Of a stretch of DNA of 50,126 nucleotides, positions 42,127 through 49,468 are shown one piece after another; position 1 is the stretch's first letter; each line of letters begins with the position of its first letter. The stretch comes from Erwinia sp. HDF1-3R (GTDB taxonomy: Bacteria > Pseudomonadota > Gammaproteobacteria > Enterobacterales > Enterobacteriaceae), in contig NZ_CP155072.1 in assembly GCF_039621855.1 (NCBI RefSeq), positions 1 to 50,126 on the forward strand, in the 5' to 3' direction. The notes below the pieces were generated by a model. It saw only the letters and a list, made by a program, of their open reading frames with translations, was not told where the DNA came from and ran no database searches. Position numbers and translations under genes: made by a program.

Positions 42127-44244
42127 ATGAGCCCACACACACCGATTGAAAACAGCCGGCATCCGTTCGACATGACTGAATACCGGCTTGAGGCGTCACT
42201 GACCCTCGCTGAACGGACGGCACTGAGCAGCGCTCACAGCCGGTCCCGTATGCTGCGAACGAAGCCGGTGCCGGACCTCATCAGGCCGCTGATGGACATT
42301 GCCGCCGGAAGCGGATGCGGCAGCAAAATCACGGGGCTGGTGATAGCCGGATTGCTGCGCGAAATGCATGCAGACGGCATGCCCTGCTGGTGCTGGCCGC
42401 AGGAACGCTGGCTGACGCTGTGCCGGGAAGTCAGGGAGGGCCGTCCGTTAATGGCCGCTTTTGCCTGGCATCTGGCTGATTTGCATGACCCGCTCAGCCT
42501 GCCTGATATACGTAAACCCGCGCTCTATGCTTCTGCCATCTTCGGCCAGGCTTTTTATCACCAGGAGCTGGACCGGCTGACTGATACGCTGACGTCGCTG
42601 GGTTATGCCCCGACCAGCCAGAAAAATCATGTCTCGGGTATACTGGCAACACTGATGATCATGAACAGGGATCCCCGGCTTGAAACGTTTACGCCTGAAC
42701 TCCTCTGGCGCGCCCAGAGCGGGACAGACAAGGGAATATCCCGTTACGTCGGCCGCGTTTCACATGCACTTGCCGCACTGGGGATTATCAGCGCCCCGGT
42801 GAGGATGCGAAACTATAAAAAATGGTACGAAAAGCCGGTCGAAGGCGTCGATCCGGCCTGGGTGCACTGGTGCCGGCGCTGGCGGGAAACGTCGGTGCTC
42901 AGGCCGCGCACCCGTGAAAGCCAGTACAGCTTTATTCTGCGCTGCGGCCTCTGGCTGAAAAAGGAGCATCCGGAGGTTCGGGAACCGGCAGACTGGACAA
43001 TGGAAACCTGCGCCAGCTTCATTGCGGCGGTAGGCCGGATGAACGTGGATGAGCTTCAGCTGGGCACGGAAAGGGGCACCCGCAAATCGGTGCGCTCCGG
43101 CGAGCCCATGATGCCGCATTCCAGGGCGCATTTTATCTATTCTCTGCGCCGTTTTATGATTGATTACGAAAACTGGGGCTGGGGGCGCCTGCACTTCAGC
43201 CCTGCCCGCCATCTTTCCACACCGGATACGCCGCTGTTCCGTCGCGGCGTCAATCCCCGTGTTATTGACGATCCGGTCTGGCTGAAGCTCATCTGGGCCA
43301 GCCTCAATCTGCGTCAGGAAGATCTGCTCACTGAAATACATTATCCACTGGCCATGCTGCAGGCAATGGCCGTCATCTGGACCCATGCGGGGGTAAGAAA
43401 GAACGAACTGCTCCGCCTGACAACCGGGTGCATCGCGCCGCAGGCGGACGATATCGTGAAGGACGACGGAAGTATCATCCCGGCAGGAACCCTGTGTTAC
43501 CTGCATATCCCTGCCGGAAAAACCTCAAAAGCCTTTGTTAAACCGGTGGCGGCCGTGGTGAAAAAATACGTCGACATATGGCTGGATGAGCGTCCGGCAG
43601 AACAGGCTTTGCTCGCTGACGAGCGAACCGGTGAGAAAGTCCGGCTTCTGTTTCAGTACCGGGGTAAGCCTGCCGGCAGCGCTATCCTCAACCGCACCGT
43701 GATACCGATGCTATGCGCAAGAGCGGGCGTGCCTTGTGAAGACAGTGGCGGAATGATAACCAGCCACCGGGGGCGGGCCTCAGCCGTGACCGCGCTGGCG
43801 AGCGTACCGCAGGGCATGTCGCTGTACGAACTGATGCAGTGGACGGGCCATTCAACGCCCCAGTCTACAATGCACTATCTTCGCATCCGCCCGACTCAGC
43901 TGGCTGCCTCGTTCGTCAAAGCCGACAGGGTCGCTCATATGATAAGCGTGCTGGTTGACCACGATCCTGAAGCCGCCAGCCTGTCCGGGCCCGCGACCTA
44001 CTACGATCTGGGCGACTCATACTGTACGAACCCCTTCTGGAGCAGTTGCCCGCACCGGATGGCCTGCATCGGCTGCGATTTTAACCTGCTGAAGGATAGC
44101 GCGCGCGGGCTGATACTGGAGAGTAAAGCATCCATCCGGCGTTACCTCGAAGAGGTCCCGCTCACTCCCGATGAGAGAGCCATACTGGAGCAGGATGCTG
44201 AAAAGGTTGAGCAGGCTCTTACAAGATTGGGCCCACAATCCTGA
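42127..44244 (+). CDS. Large tyrosine recombinase, second gene of element B pair
   Basis: A 705-residue TnpB-like recombinase from ATG 42127 (1 bp after the first gene's stop). Long N-terminal region, then a catalytic domain with THAGVRKNELLRLTTG (Arg), SHRGRASAV (His-Arg), MQWTGHSTPQSTMHYLRIRP (His and Tyr), and a C-terminal Cys-rich segment CTNPFWSSCPHRMACIGCDFN (C-x6-C-P-H-x3-C-x2-C, zinc-binding-like) followed by a charged tail. Intact, unlike the element A homologue, so it may serve both. The short/long recombinase pair recalls TnpA/TnpB of Tn554, without a TnpC. Confidence 0.92.
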   Translation: MSPHTPIENSRHPFDMTEYRLEASLTLAERTALSSAHSRSRMLRTKPVPDLIRPLMDIAAGSGCGSKITGLVIAGLLREMHADGMPCWCWPQERWLTLCREVREGRPLMAAFAWHLADLHDPLSLPDIRKPALYASAIFGQAFYHQELDRLTDTLTSLGYAPTSQKNHVSGILATLMIMNRDPRLETFTPELLWRAQSGTDKGISRYVGRVSHALAALGIISAPVRMRNYKKWYEKPVEGVDPAWVHWCRRWRETSVLRPRTRESQYSFILRCGLWLKKEHPEVREPADWTMETCASFIAAVGRMNVDELQLGTERGTRKSVRSGEPMMPHSRAHFIYSLRRFMIDYENWGWGRLHFSPARHLSTPDTPLFRRGVNPRVIDDPVWLKLIWASLNLRQEDLLTEIHYPLAMLQAMAVIWTHAGVRKNELLRLTTGCIAPQADDIVKDDGSIIPAGTLCYLHIPAGKTSKAFVKPVAAVVKKYVDIWLDERPAEQALLADERTGEKVRLLFQYRGKPAGSAILNRTVIPMLCARAGVPCEDSGGMITSHRGRASAVTALASVPQGMSLYELMQWTGHSTPQSTMHYLRIRPTQLAASFVKADRVAHMISVLVDHDPEAASLSGPATYYDLGDSYCTNPFWSSCPHRMACIGCDFNLLKDSARGLILESKASIRRYLEEVPLTPDERAILEQDAEKVEQALTRLGPQS

Positions 44245-44357
44245 CTGCTCAGATGCTTACAATGTCAGGTCTGAGGGTATCAGTGCAGAATCAGTACAGA
44301 TAACTGAACGCCGTATTTGATATAAAGCTGATTATAACGGGCGTAATGCCGTAACTG
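44245..44357. other. Short gap after the element B recombinases
   Basis: There is no gene. The AT-rich right part probably holds the promoter of the VOC gene. Confidence 0.3.
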
Positions 44358-44771
44358 ATGGAGCAGCAGATGAGAAAACAGAAGCGATGTATGGGATACG
44401 TGGCGGTCGTGGTCGATGACTACGATCGTGCAATTGAGTACTACACCGATAAGCTGGGCTTTACCCTCATTGAAGACACGCCGCAGCCGGGTAAGCGCTG
44501 GGTCGTGGTGACGCCGGCCCCTGACAGCGACTGTGCTATTCTTCTTGCCCGCGCGTCGAACGACCGGCAGGAAGGCTTTATCGGCAATCAGTGCGGCGGA
44601 CGGGTTTTTCTGTTCCTGCAGACCGACGACTTCTGGCGCGACTACAATGCTATGAAGGCAAAAGGCGTCCACTTCTTTCAGGAGCCACGGGAGGAAGAAT
44701 ACGGAATGGTTGTCGTATTTGAGGACATCTACGGCAATCGCTGGGACCTTTACCAGAACAGGCAGGCCTGA
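44358..44771 (+). CDS. Vicinal oxygen chelate (glyoxalase/bleomycin-resistance fold) protein
   Basis: A 137-residue VOC protein, MEQQMRKQKRCMGYVAVVVDDYDRAIEYYTDKLGFTLIEDTPQ..., ending VVVFEDIYGNRWDLYQNRQA, a full beta-alpha-beta-beta-beta pair. The C-terminal Glu/Asp-Tyr-Gly-Asn-Trp motif is typical of metal-dependent members. A start at Met5 is possible. It lacks the cysteine pair expected of the ArsI organoarsenical lyase. First gene behind the element B recombinases; it is convergent with the fluoride operon. Substrate unknown. Confidence 0.85.
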   Translation: MEQQMRKQKRCMGYVAVVVDDYDRAIEYYTDKLGFTLIEDTPQPGKRWVVVTPAPDSDCAILLARASNDRQEGFIGNQCGGRVFLFLQTDDFWRDYNAMKAKGVHFFQEPREEEYGMVVVFEDIYGNRWDLYQNRQA

Positions 44772-44869
44772 AATTCTTTCACAGCAGCGCCTCAGGTGTA
44801 CGGGAAGCATTACAAGCGTAAACCCTGTCAGGTCTGGCCTGCAGAGAGCGCTTCTGAACAATATACCTC

Positions 44870-44889
44870 AGTGCAGCGGTCACTGCACT
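44870..44889 (-). terminator. Possible hairpin terminator between VOC gene and crcB
   Basis: AGTGCAG-CGGTCA-CTGCACT, a perfect 7-bp stem with no strong T run on either side, located just after the crcB stop (44905). It may end the fluoride operon. Confidence 0.4.
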
Positions 44890-44904
44890 AAGGTCTCCCT
44901 CGGG

Positions 44905-45285
44905 TTAACCACACAGCGTCATGATATAAAATCCGGCCGCCGTCATGGCCAGCGAACCCAGCACGTGTATCAGCACCGAGGCGGCTGCCCAGGCATAGCT
45001 GCCGGACTGCAGCAGGGCAAAAACCTCAGCCGAGAACGTGGAGAAGGTCGTCATTCCGCCACACAGCCCGGTGGTAATGAGCAGCCGCCAGGCCGGATCG
45101 AGGCCGGGATGGCGCAGAAAATACGCCAGCGCCGCTCCGATGATAAACCCTCCCAGCAGGTTGACCAGCAGCGTCCCCGGCGGCAGGTCCGGAAAAAGCG
45201 CGTTCAGGCGCGCGCCCAGCTGCCAGCGGATAACACACCCTAAAGCACCGCCGGTGATGACAGCAAAAAGCTGATTCACGTTCAC
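44905..45285 (-). CDS. crcB: Fluoride ion channel CrcB/Fluc
   Basis: A 126-residue four-helix membrane protein, MNVNQLFAVITGGALGCVIRWQLGARLN, with the family's GTLLVNLLGGFIIGAAL (Asn in the pore helix) and TGLCGGMTTFSTFSAEVFALL (Phe-box residues). Dimeric Fluc channels export fluoride from the cytoplasm. It is the last gene of the riboswitch-controlled operon, 5 bp after the mutase stop. Confidence 0.95.
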   Translation of the reverse strand: MNVNQLFAVITGGALGCVIRWQLGARLNALFPDLPPGTLLVNLLGGFIIGAALAYFLRHPGLDPAWRLLITTGLCGGMTTFSTFSAEVFALLQSGSYAWAAASVLIHVLGSLAMTAAGFYIMTLCG

Positions 45286-45290
45286 TCCTT

Positions 45291-45992
45291 TTATTTTTTT
45301 ATATTCAGAACATAACGGGAAACGACCTGTGCGGCCGCATCCATCTGGTATACGGCCGGCACGCCGGTCGGGATATGCAACTGTGCCAAGCTGTCGTGTG
45401 GCATGCCGTCCAGGAAGGCGGCCAGGGCGCGCAGCGTGTTGCCGTGCGCCACGACCAGAACGGTACTTCCGCAGAGTATCTGCGGCATCACGGCGTGCTG
45501 CCAGTAGGGCATGACGCGACGCAGCGTCATTTCCAGGCTTTCCGTCGCAGGCAGGTCGGCCAGCGCAACGCGGCTGTAGCGCGGGTCCCGACGCAGCTGC
45601 GCCGGAGCCCCTGCGTCCGCGGGGGGAATGCCGCTGAAGCTTTTGCGCCAGAGCCGGACGGTCTCTGCACCCATCATCCGGGCAGCCGCTTCCTTGTTCA
45701 GCCCCTGCAGCGCACCGTAGTGCCGCTCGTTCAGCCGCCAGTGTTTGTCCACGGGCGTCCAGCTGCGGCCAAGACGGTCCAGCACCCGCCAGACCGTGTG
45801 AACACAGCGCGTCATCACCGAGGTGAAGACCCGATCGGGCAGCAGGCCCGCGTCCCGCAGCACGTCACCGGCCCGGTCAGCCTCCTGCCGCCCCCGGTCC
45901 GTCAGCGGCACGTCTGTCCATCCGGTAAAACGGTTTTCCCGGTTCCACTGGCTTTCGCCATGGCGCAGGAGAATCAGCGTTGAAGGTGCCAA
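45291..45992 (-). CDS. gpmA: 2,3-bisphosphoglycerate-dependent phosphoglycerate mutase
   Basis: A 233-residue mutase. Histidine nucleophile in LILLRHGESQWNRENRFTGWTDVPL, Glu in NERHYGALQGLNK, His in VVAHGNTLRAL. I start it at TTG 45992 (AGGAG 8 bp upstream, giving MAPSTLILLRHGES) because upstream frame is enolase sequence; a longer frame to 46100 is an artefact of overlap. It converts 3-phosphoglycerate to 2-phosphoglycerate, the enolase substrate. It adjoins eno in the fluoride operon. Confidence 0.88.
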   Translation of the reverse strand: MAPSTLILLRHGESQWNRENRFTGWTDVPLTDRGRQEADRAGDVLRDAGLLPDRVFTSVMTRCVHTVWRVLDRLGRSWTPVDKHWRLNERHYGALQGLNKEAAARMMGAETVRLWRKSFSGIPPADAGAPAQLRRDPRYSRVALADLPATESLEMTLRRVMPYWQHAVMPQILCGSTVLVVAHGNTLRALAAFLDGMPHDSLAQLHIPTGVPAVYQMDAAAQVVSRYVLNIKK

Positions 45993-46035
45993 AGACTGTG
46001 CTCCTGTGCCGGCCGCTGGCCGTCCGGTGGATCTG

Positions 46036-47325
46036 TTACGTGCGGCGCACAAACGCATGAAGCCCCGCATAGTGAGCGTCCTCACCCAGCGCCTGCTCAA
46101 TGCGCATCAGCTGGTTGTACTTTTCCACGCGTTCGCCGCGGCACGGCGCACCGGTTTTCAGGTGTCCCGCGCGCAGGGCTACCGTGAGGTCGGCAAGAAA
46201 TGTGTCCGTCGTTTCCCCACTGCGGTGGGACATGAACGCGCCCCACCCGTGCCGCTGGCAGAGCGCCACGGCGTCCAGCGTTTCGCTAAGCGAGCCTATC
46301 TGATTGAGTTTAATCAATGCGGCGCTGGCGAGGTTTTCGTCAATGCCGCGCTGGATGTACTTCACGTTGGTGACAAACAGGTCGTCACCAACCAGCTCGG
46401 CCCTGCCCGCAAGCTGCTGGTGCAGATGCTTCCAGCCCGACCAGTCATCTTCTGCCAGGCCGTCTTCCAGCAGAATGACGGGAAACTGGTCCATCAGCTC
46501 GCCGTAGTACGCCGTCATTTCCGCCGCGCTCAGCGCACTGCCCTCCGTGCGCAGATGATATTTTCCGTCTGCGAAAAACTCACTTGAGGCAGGGTCCATG
46601 CAGATGCTGATGTCTTCTCCGGGCCTGTACCCCGCCTTCTCAATGGCCTGCACGATAAACGCCAGCGGGTCGCGGTTCGACGATACGGCGGGCGCAAAAC
46701 CGCCTTCGTCGCCGACTGCCGCGGACAGGTTCTTGTCCAGCAGGATCTGGCGCAGCGCCTGGTAGACCTCGCTGCCCTGACGCACGGCCTCGCGCAGCGT
46801 GGGTGCCCCGTGTGGCGCTATCATGAACTCCTGAAAGTCCGCGCCCTGACCGCGGGCGTGCACGCCGCCGTTGATAATGTTCATGCACGGTACGGGCAGC
46901 AGGTTCGCCTGCAGGCCCCCCAGGTAGCGCCAGAGCGGCTCGTGCGAGGCCTGTGCCGCCAGCCGGGCAACCGCCAGCGACACGCCCAGAATGGCATTGG
47001 CACCCAGCCGACTCTTGCTCTGCGTACCGTCCAGCGCCAGCATGATGTTATCCAGCTGACGCTGCTCGCGCACGTCCCTGCCGCGCAAGGCTTCGCAGAT
47101 TTCCGTATTAACCGTCCTGACAGCATCCAGTACGCCTTTACCGCCAAAACGGTGTACGTCGCCGTCGCGGCGCTCAGCGGCCTCGCGCGAGCCGGTGCTG
47201 GCCCCGGAAGGCACCGAGGCCCGCGCCATCATTCCGTCCACGGTCCGGGCTTCGACTTCAACGGTGGGGTTGCCGCGAGAGTCAAGAATTTCACGGGCGG
47301 TCACGTTATCCAGTGTAAAGCGCAT
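46036..47325 (-). CDS. eno: Enolase (accessory, fluoride-cluster copy)
   Basis: A 429-residue enolase, MRFTLDNVTAREILDSRGNPTVEVEA. Catalytic and metal residues are conserved: GGVHARG (His), FQEFMI (Glu), GDEGGFAP, CMDPASSE (Asp), LEDGL (Glu), GDDLFVTN (Asp), LIKLNQIGS (Lys), SHRSGE and LKTG...EKYNQL (Lys). Enolase is inhibited by fluoride with phosphate and Mg, so an extra copy in a fluoride cluster may supply resistant or surplus activity. Close to the E. coli length (432). Not the housekeeping gene: divergent in loops such as HARGQGADF. Confidence 0.95.
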   Translation of the reverse strand: MRFTLDNVTAREILDSRGNPTVEVEARTVDGMMARASVPSGASTGSREAAERRDGDVHRFGGKGVLDAVRTVNTEICEALRGRDVREQRQLDNIMLALDGTQSKSRLGANAILGVSLAVARLAAQASHEPLWRYLGGLQANLLPVPCMNIINGGVHARGQGADFQEFMIAPHGAPTLREAVRQGSEVYQALRQILLDKNLSAAVGDEGGFAPAVSSNRDPLAFIVQAIEKAGYRPGEDISICMDPASSEFFADGKYHLRTEGSALSAAEMTAYYGELMDQFPVILLEDGLAEDDWSGWKHLHQQLAGRAELVGDDLFVTNVKYIQRGIDENLASAALIKLNQIGSLSETLDAVALCQRHGWGAFMSHRSGETTDTFLADLTVALRAGHLKTGAPCRGERVEKYNQLMRIEQALGEDAHYAGLHAFVRRT

Positions 47326-47340
47326 AGAGTTTCTCCCGGT

Positions 47341-47766
47341 TCAGTCATTCAGGTGAGTGATAAGCACATCCACCGTGAGGTGGTTAATGTATTCCGCCGA
47401 GCGGGACGTCAGCATTCCCATAAAGCGGTTTCGGTGCCCGGCAAGCACGAGGTCCACGCCCAGCTCAGCGATGCACTTCTCCACGTCCTCAAAGCGGCGC
47501 ATGGTCACCAGCTCCCGCATGTCTACCGTCTCAGGCACGGAGGCCGCCAGCTCGCTCATAAACGCTTTGGATTTCAGCACCTCTTCCGACACGACGTCGT
47601 CCATCAGGCTGTCGGACACGTAGTTCATTTCCCGGTAGTCGTCGCTGATGTGGGCCAGGGTGATTTTCATGCCGAGCGGCTGCGCCAGCGCGACCGCCCG
47701 CTTCAGCAGGAGGGTGCCGTCGTCTTTATCGTTCACAAGTATCAATGCATGGGTGTAGCAGGTCAT
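47341..47766 (-). CDS. Universal stress protein (UspA family)
   Basis: A 141-residue UspA-fold protein, MTCYTHALILVNDKDDGTLLLKRAVALAQPLGMKITLAHI, with LVLAGHRNRFMGMLTSRSAEYINHLTVDVLI near the end (ATP-binding-like G-x2-x-G-x9-S/T region). UspA-type genes are frequent members of fluoride-riboswitch regulons. It overlaps ppaC by 4 bp and precedes eno by 15 bp. Confidence 0.88.
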   Translation of the reverse strand: MTCYTHALILVNDKDDGTLLLKRAVALAQPLGMKITLAHISDDYREMNYVSDSLMDDVVSEEVLKSKAFMSELAASVPETVDMRELVTMRRFEDVEKCIAELGVDLVLAGHRNRFMGMLTSRSAEYINHLTVDVLITHLND

Positions 47767-48671
47767 AATGAACTCCCGTTCTGGTTGAGGCGGGACTCAA
47801 GCCACGGCAGAAGCTGTTTTTTGCGGCTGAGCATACCCGGTACGGAGCAGGAGGCCGCGTTAACGCTCTCCCGCCCGGCGAAATAAAGCGTTGAAAACCC
47901 GGCCCGGATGTCGGTCAGCATCAGCACCGCCAAACCAGCACCCGACTGGTCTGCCAGATACGCCAGGGCAGCGAGCAGGTCGTCCATCACGGTGGCAACC
48001 TGTGACGGGGAGCTGACCTCAATCTGGGCGATGCGCACGTCAGTGCCGGCAATGACGAAGGCCTTGAGGTCCCTGTCCAGCAGCAGCTGTGCGCTGAGGC
48101 CGCTGACGTCAGTTTTTGCCGTAAGGAGGTCACGGGCGAAGGCTCTGCGGTTTACGCCGGACAGTACGCCCAGCTCGGTAGCCGAACGGATATCGTCTTC
48201 GGTCGTGGTGGGCGAGCGAAGATTCACGGTGTCGCTCAGGAGTGCACCCAGCAGAAGAATGGCAAGCGTCGGGGGCAGCGTGCGTCGCGCTTCAGCGTTC
48301 ATAAGCAGCCACAGCAGCGTGGCGCTGCTGCCAAGCGGGCGTATGTGTACCTCCGGCGGCAGTTGCGTTATCAGTCCGCCCAGCCGGTGGTGGTCAGTGA
48401 TCCCCACGATGTTGCTCCGGAGCAGGTCGTCAGGTCCCTGCGCCGGCTCGGTGAAATCGACCAGCCAGACCCGTTCATCCTGTAGCGGAATATCAAGCCG
48501 TGGCGGCAGCGTGAGTCCGGCGGTGTCAAAGATAAAATGGGTTTCGCGGTTAGCTTCGCCAAGACGCCATGCGCGGGCGTCCATGCCGCGCCCGGTCAGC
48601 CAGTGCGCGGTGACGAAGGCCGTGCAGATGGCGTCGCTGTCAGGATTGATGTGGCCAAAAACGTGTATCAC
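47763..48671 (-). CDS. ppaC: Manganese-dependent family II inorganic pyrophosphatase
   Basis: A 302-residue DHH-phosphoesterase: HVFGHINPDSDAI (His, Asp, Asp), ITDHHRLG (DHH motif) and the C-terminal SRKKQLLPWL substrate-binding motif. GTG 48671 is the start, preceded by GGGGAGAG that lies in a hairpin stem. It hydrolyses pyrophosphate, replacing or adding to the fluoride-sensitive host enzyme. First gene after the fluoride riboswitch. Confidence 0.95.
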   Translation of the reverse strand: MIHVFGHINPDSDAICTAFVTAHWLTGRGMDARAWRLGEANRETHFIFDTAGLTLPPRLDIPLQDERVWLVDFTEPAQGPDDLLRSNIVGITDHHRLGGLITQLPPEVHIRPLGSSATLLWLLMNAEARRTLPPTLAILLLGALLSDTVNLRSPTTTEDDIRSATELGVLSGVNRRAFARDLLTAKTDVSGLSAQLLLDRDLKAFVIAGTDVRIAQIEVSSPSQVATVMDDLLAALAYLADQSGAGLAVLMLTDIRAGFSTLYFAGRESVNAASCSVPGMLSRKKQLLPWLESRLNQNGSSL

Positions 48672-48677
48672 AGGTCT

Positions 48678-48694
48678 CTCCCCGAAGAGGGAAG
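48678..48694 (-). promoter_or_regulatory. Hairpin over the ppaC ribosome-binding site
   Basis: Minus strand CTTCCC-TCTTC-GGGGAG, a 6-bp stem with the Shine-Dalgarno purines in the 3' arm, 6 bp before the GTG start. It suggests translational control or tuning downstream of the riboswitch. Confidence 0.55.
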
Positions 48695-48722
48695 TACGCA
48701 GGCCGGGAAGAAAGTAAGGACG

Positions 48723-48810
48723 GCCTGACGCACCTCCTGAAAATCAAGAGTCGCATCAGGCGTCATCAGCTCCGGAACGGAGCGGTTGGGAAAGGTGGAA
48801 CGCCATCACC
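48723..48810 (-). ncRNA. Fluoride riboswitch (crcB motif) with expression platform
   Basis: The aptamer is at 48810-48758. It opens with GGTGATGGCGTTCCACC, has the conserved AACCGC middle, and ends with CTCCG...CGGAGCTGATGACGCCT. This matches the fluoride class consensus (GG-GATGG-NTTC-CC, AACCGC, GATGAC-CC). The 3' edge of the aptamer overlaps GCCTGATGCG (48761-48752), which can pair over 10 bp with TGCGTCAGGC (48732-48723), an alternative fold. It lies between the UDG gene and ppaC, and controls ppaC-usp-eno-gpm-crcB. Confidence 0.93.
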
Positions 48811-48820
48811 TTGTCATATG

Positions 48821-48849
48821 AGTATAGAGCCGGTTGCAAAACCTGTCAG
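48821..48849 (-). promoter_or_regulatory. Promoter of the fluoride operon
   Basis: Minus strand -35 CTGACA (48849-48844) and -10 TATACT (48826-48821) with a 17-bp spacer. The start would be ~7 bp on, placing the aptamer at the 5' end of the transcript. Confidence 0.8.
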
Positions 48850-48868
48850 TATTATTCTGCTGGCGCCC

Positions 48869-49468
48869 TCAGCCTGCCAGCGCAGCCCGTGCCTCGCAGA
48901 GTACCCGGCGAATGTTTTCCGTCACCGCCGGACTCGTGCAGAGCGAAAGCGGACTGGGGTGCGGCATCGTCAACACGGGGACGCCGGGGTACAGATGATT
49001 GACCGTCCCGCGGGCCTGAGCCGCTACGGCACCGGCCAGCACCACCACGCGCAGCGCGGGCAGATACGCCAGCACGTCCTCAAGCAAGGCGCAGCCTCTG
49101 CGGATGTCCGCCGCTGACGGCCGTTTCTGCAGCCCGTGACTGACCCAGGGCACCGTATTCCACAGCACGCTGTCCTGACGCGAAATACCGGCTTCCGCCA
49201 GAAACCGCCCAAGGTTCTGCTGGGCCGGCCCCGGGTTATCACGCGACACAAACCGCGGTGACGGGCTGCTGCGCGCCGGCGACTGCAGCAGGACGAGCAG
49301 TCCGGCCCTAACCCCGCCGTCAGCCGGATCAAACCACGGCAGTTCTGCACCGGCCTGACGCTGGCCGCTGACCCAGCGATTCAGCGCGGCCACATGCGGC
49401 GCGGTGACTGCCGCGAGGCATTCCTCGCGTAAAAACGAGTCCTGCATCGATGTGCTGGTTTCACTCAC
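48869..49468 (-). CDS. Uracil-DNA glycosylase-family protein
   Basis: A 199-residue protein from GTG 49468, overlapping the transporter stop. VLLQSPARSSPSPRFVSRDNPGPAQQN corresponds to the substrate-pocket loop of UDG-superfamily enzymes, and VLTMPHPSPLSL to the C-terminal HPS-type motif. The WNTVPWV segment resembles motif 2 residues. It should excise uracil or damaged bases, though the family subtype is unclear. It lies just upstream of the riboswitch promoter and is transcribed with the TDT gene. The link to fluoride is unknown. Confidence 0.8.
   Translation of the reverse strand: MSETSTSMQDSFLREECLAAVTAPHVAALNRWVSGQRQAGAELPWFDPADGGVRAGLLVLLQSPARSSPSPRFVSRDNPGPAQQNLGRFLAEAGISRQDSVLWNTVPWVSHGLQKRPSAADIRRGCALLEDVLAYLPALRVVVLAGAVAAQARGTVNHLYPGVPVLTMPHPSPLSLCTSPAVTENIRRVLCEARAALAG

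Noticed and set aside
44358..44771. ArsI organoarsenical C-As lyase
   Set aside because: The protein has the VOC fold but lacks the vicinal cysteine pair expected for ArsI, and it lies in the fluoride half of the island.
46036..47325. Misassembled chromosomal glycolysis genes (eno, gpm)
   Set aside because: They overlap or abut usp and crcB in a riboswitch-led operon and differ from housekeeping enterobacterial enolase in surface loops.
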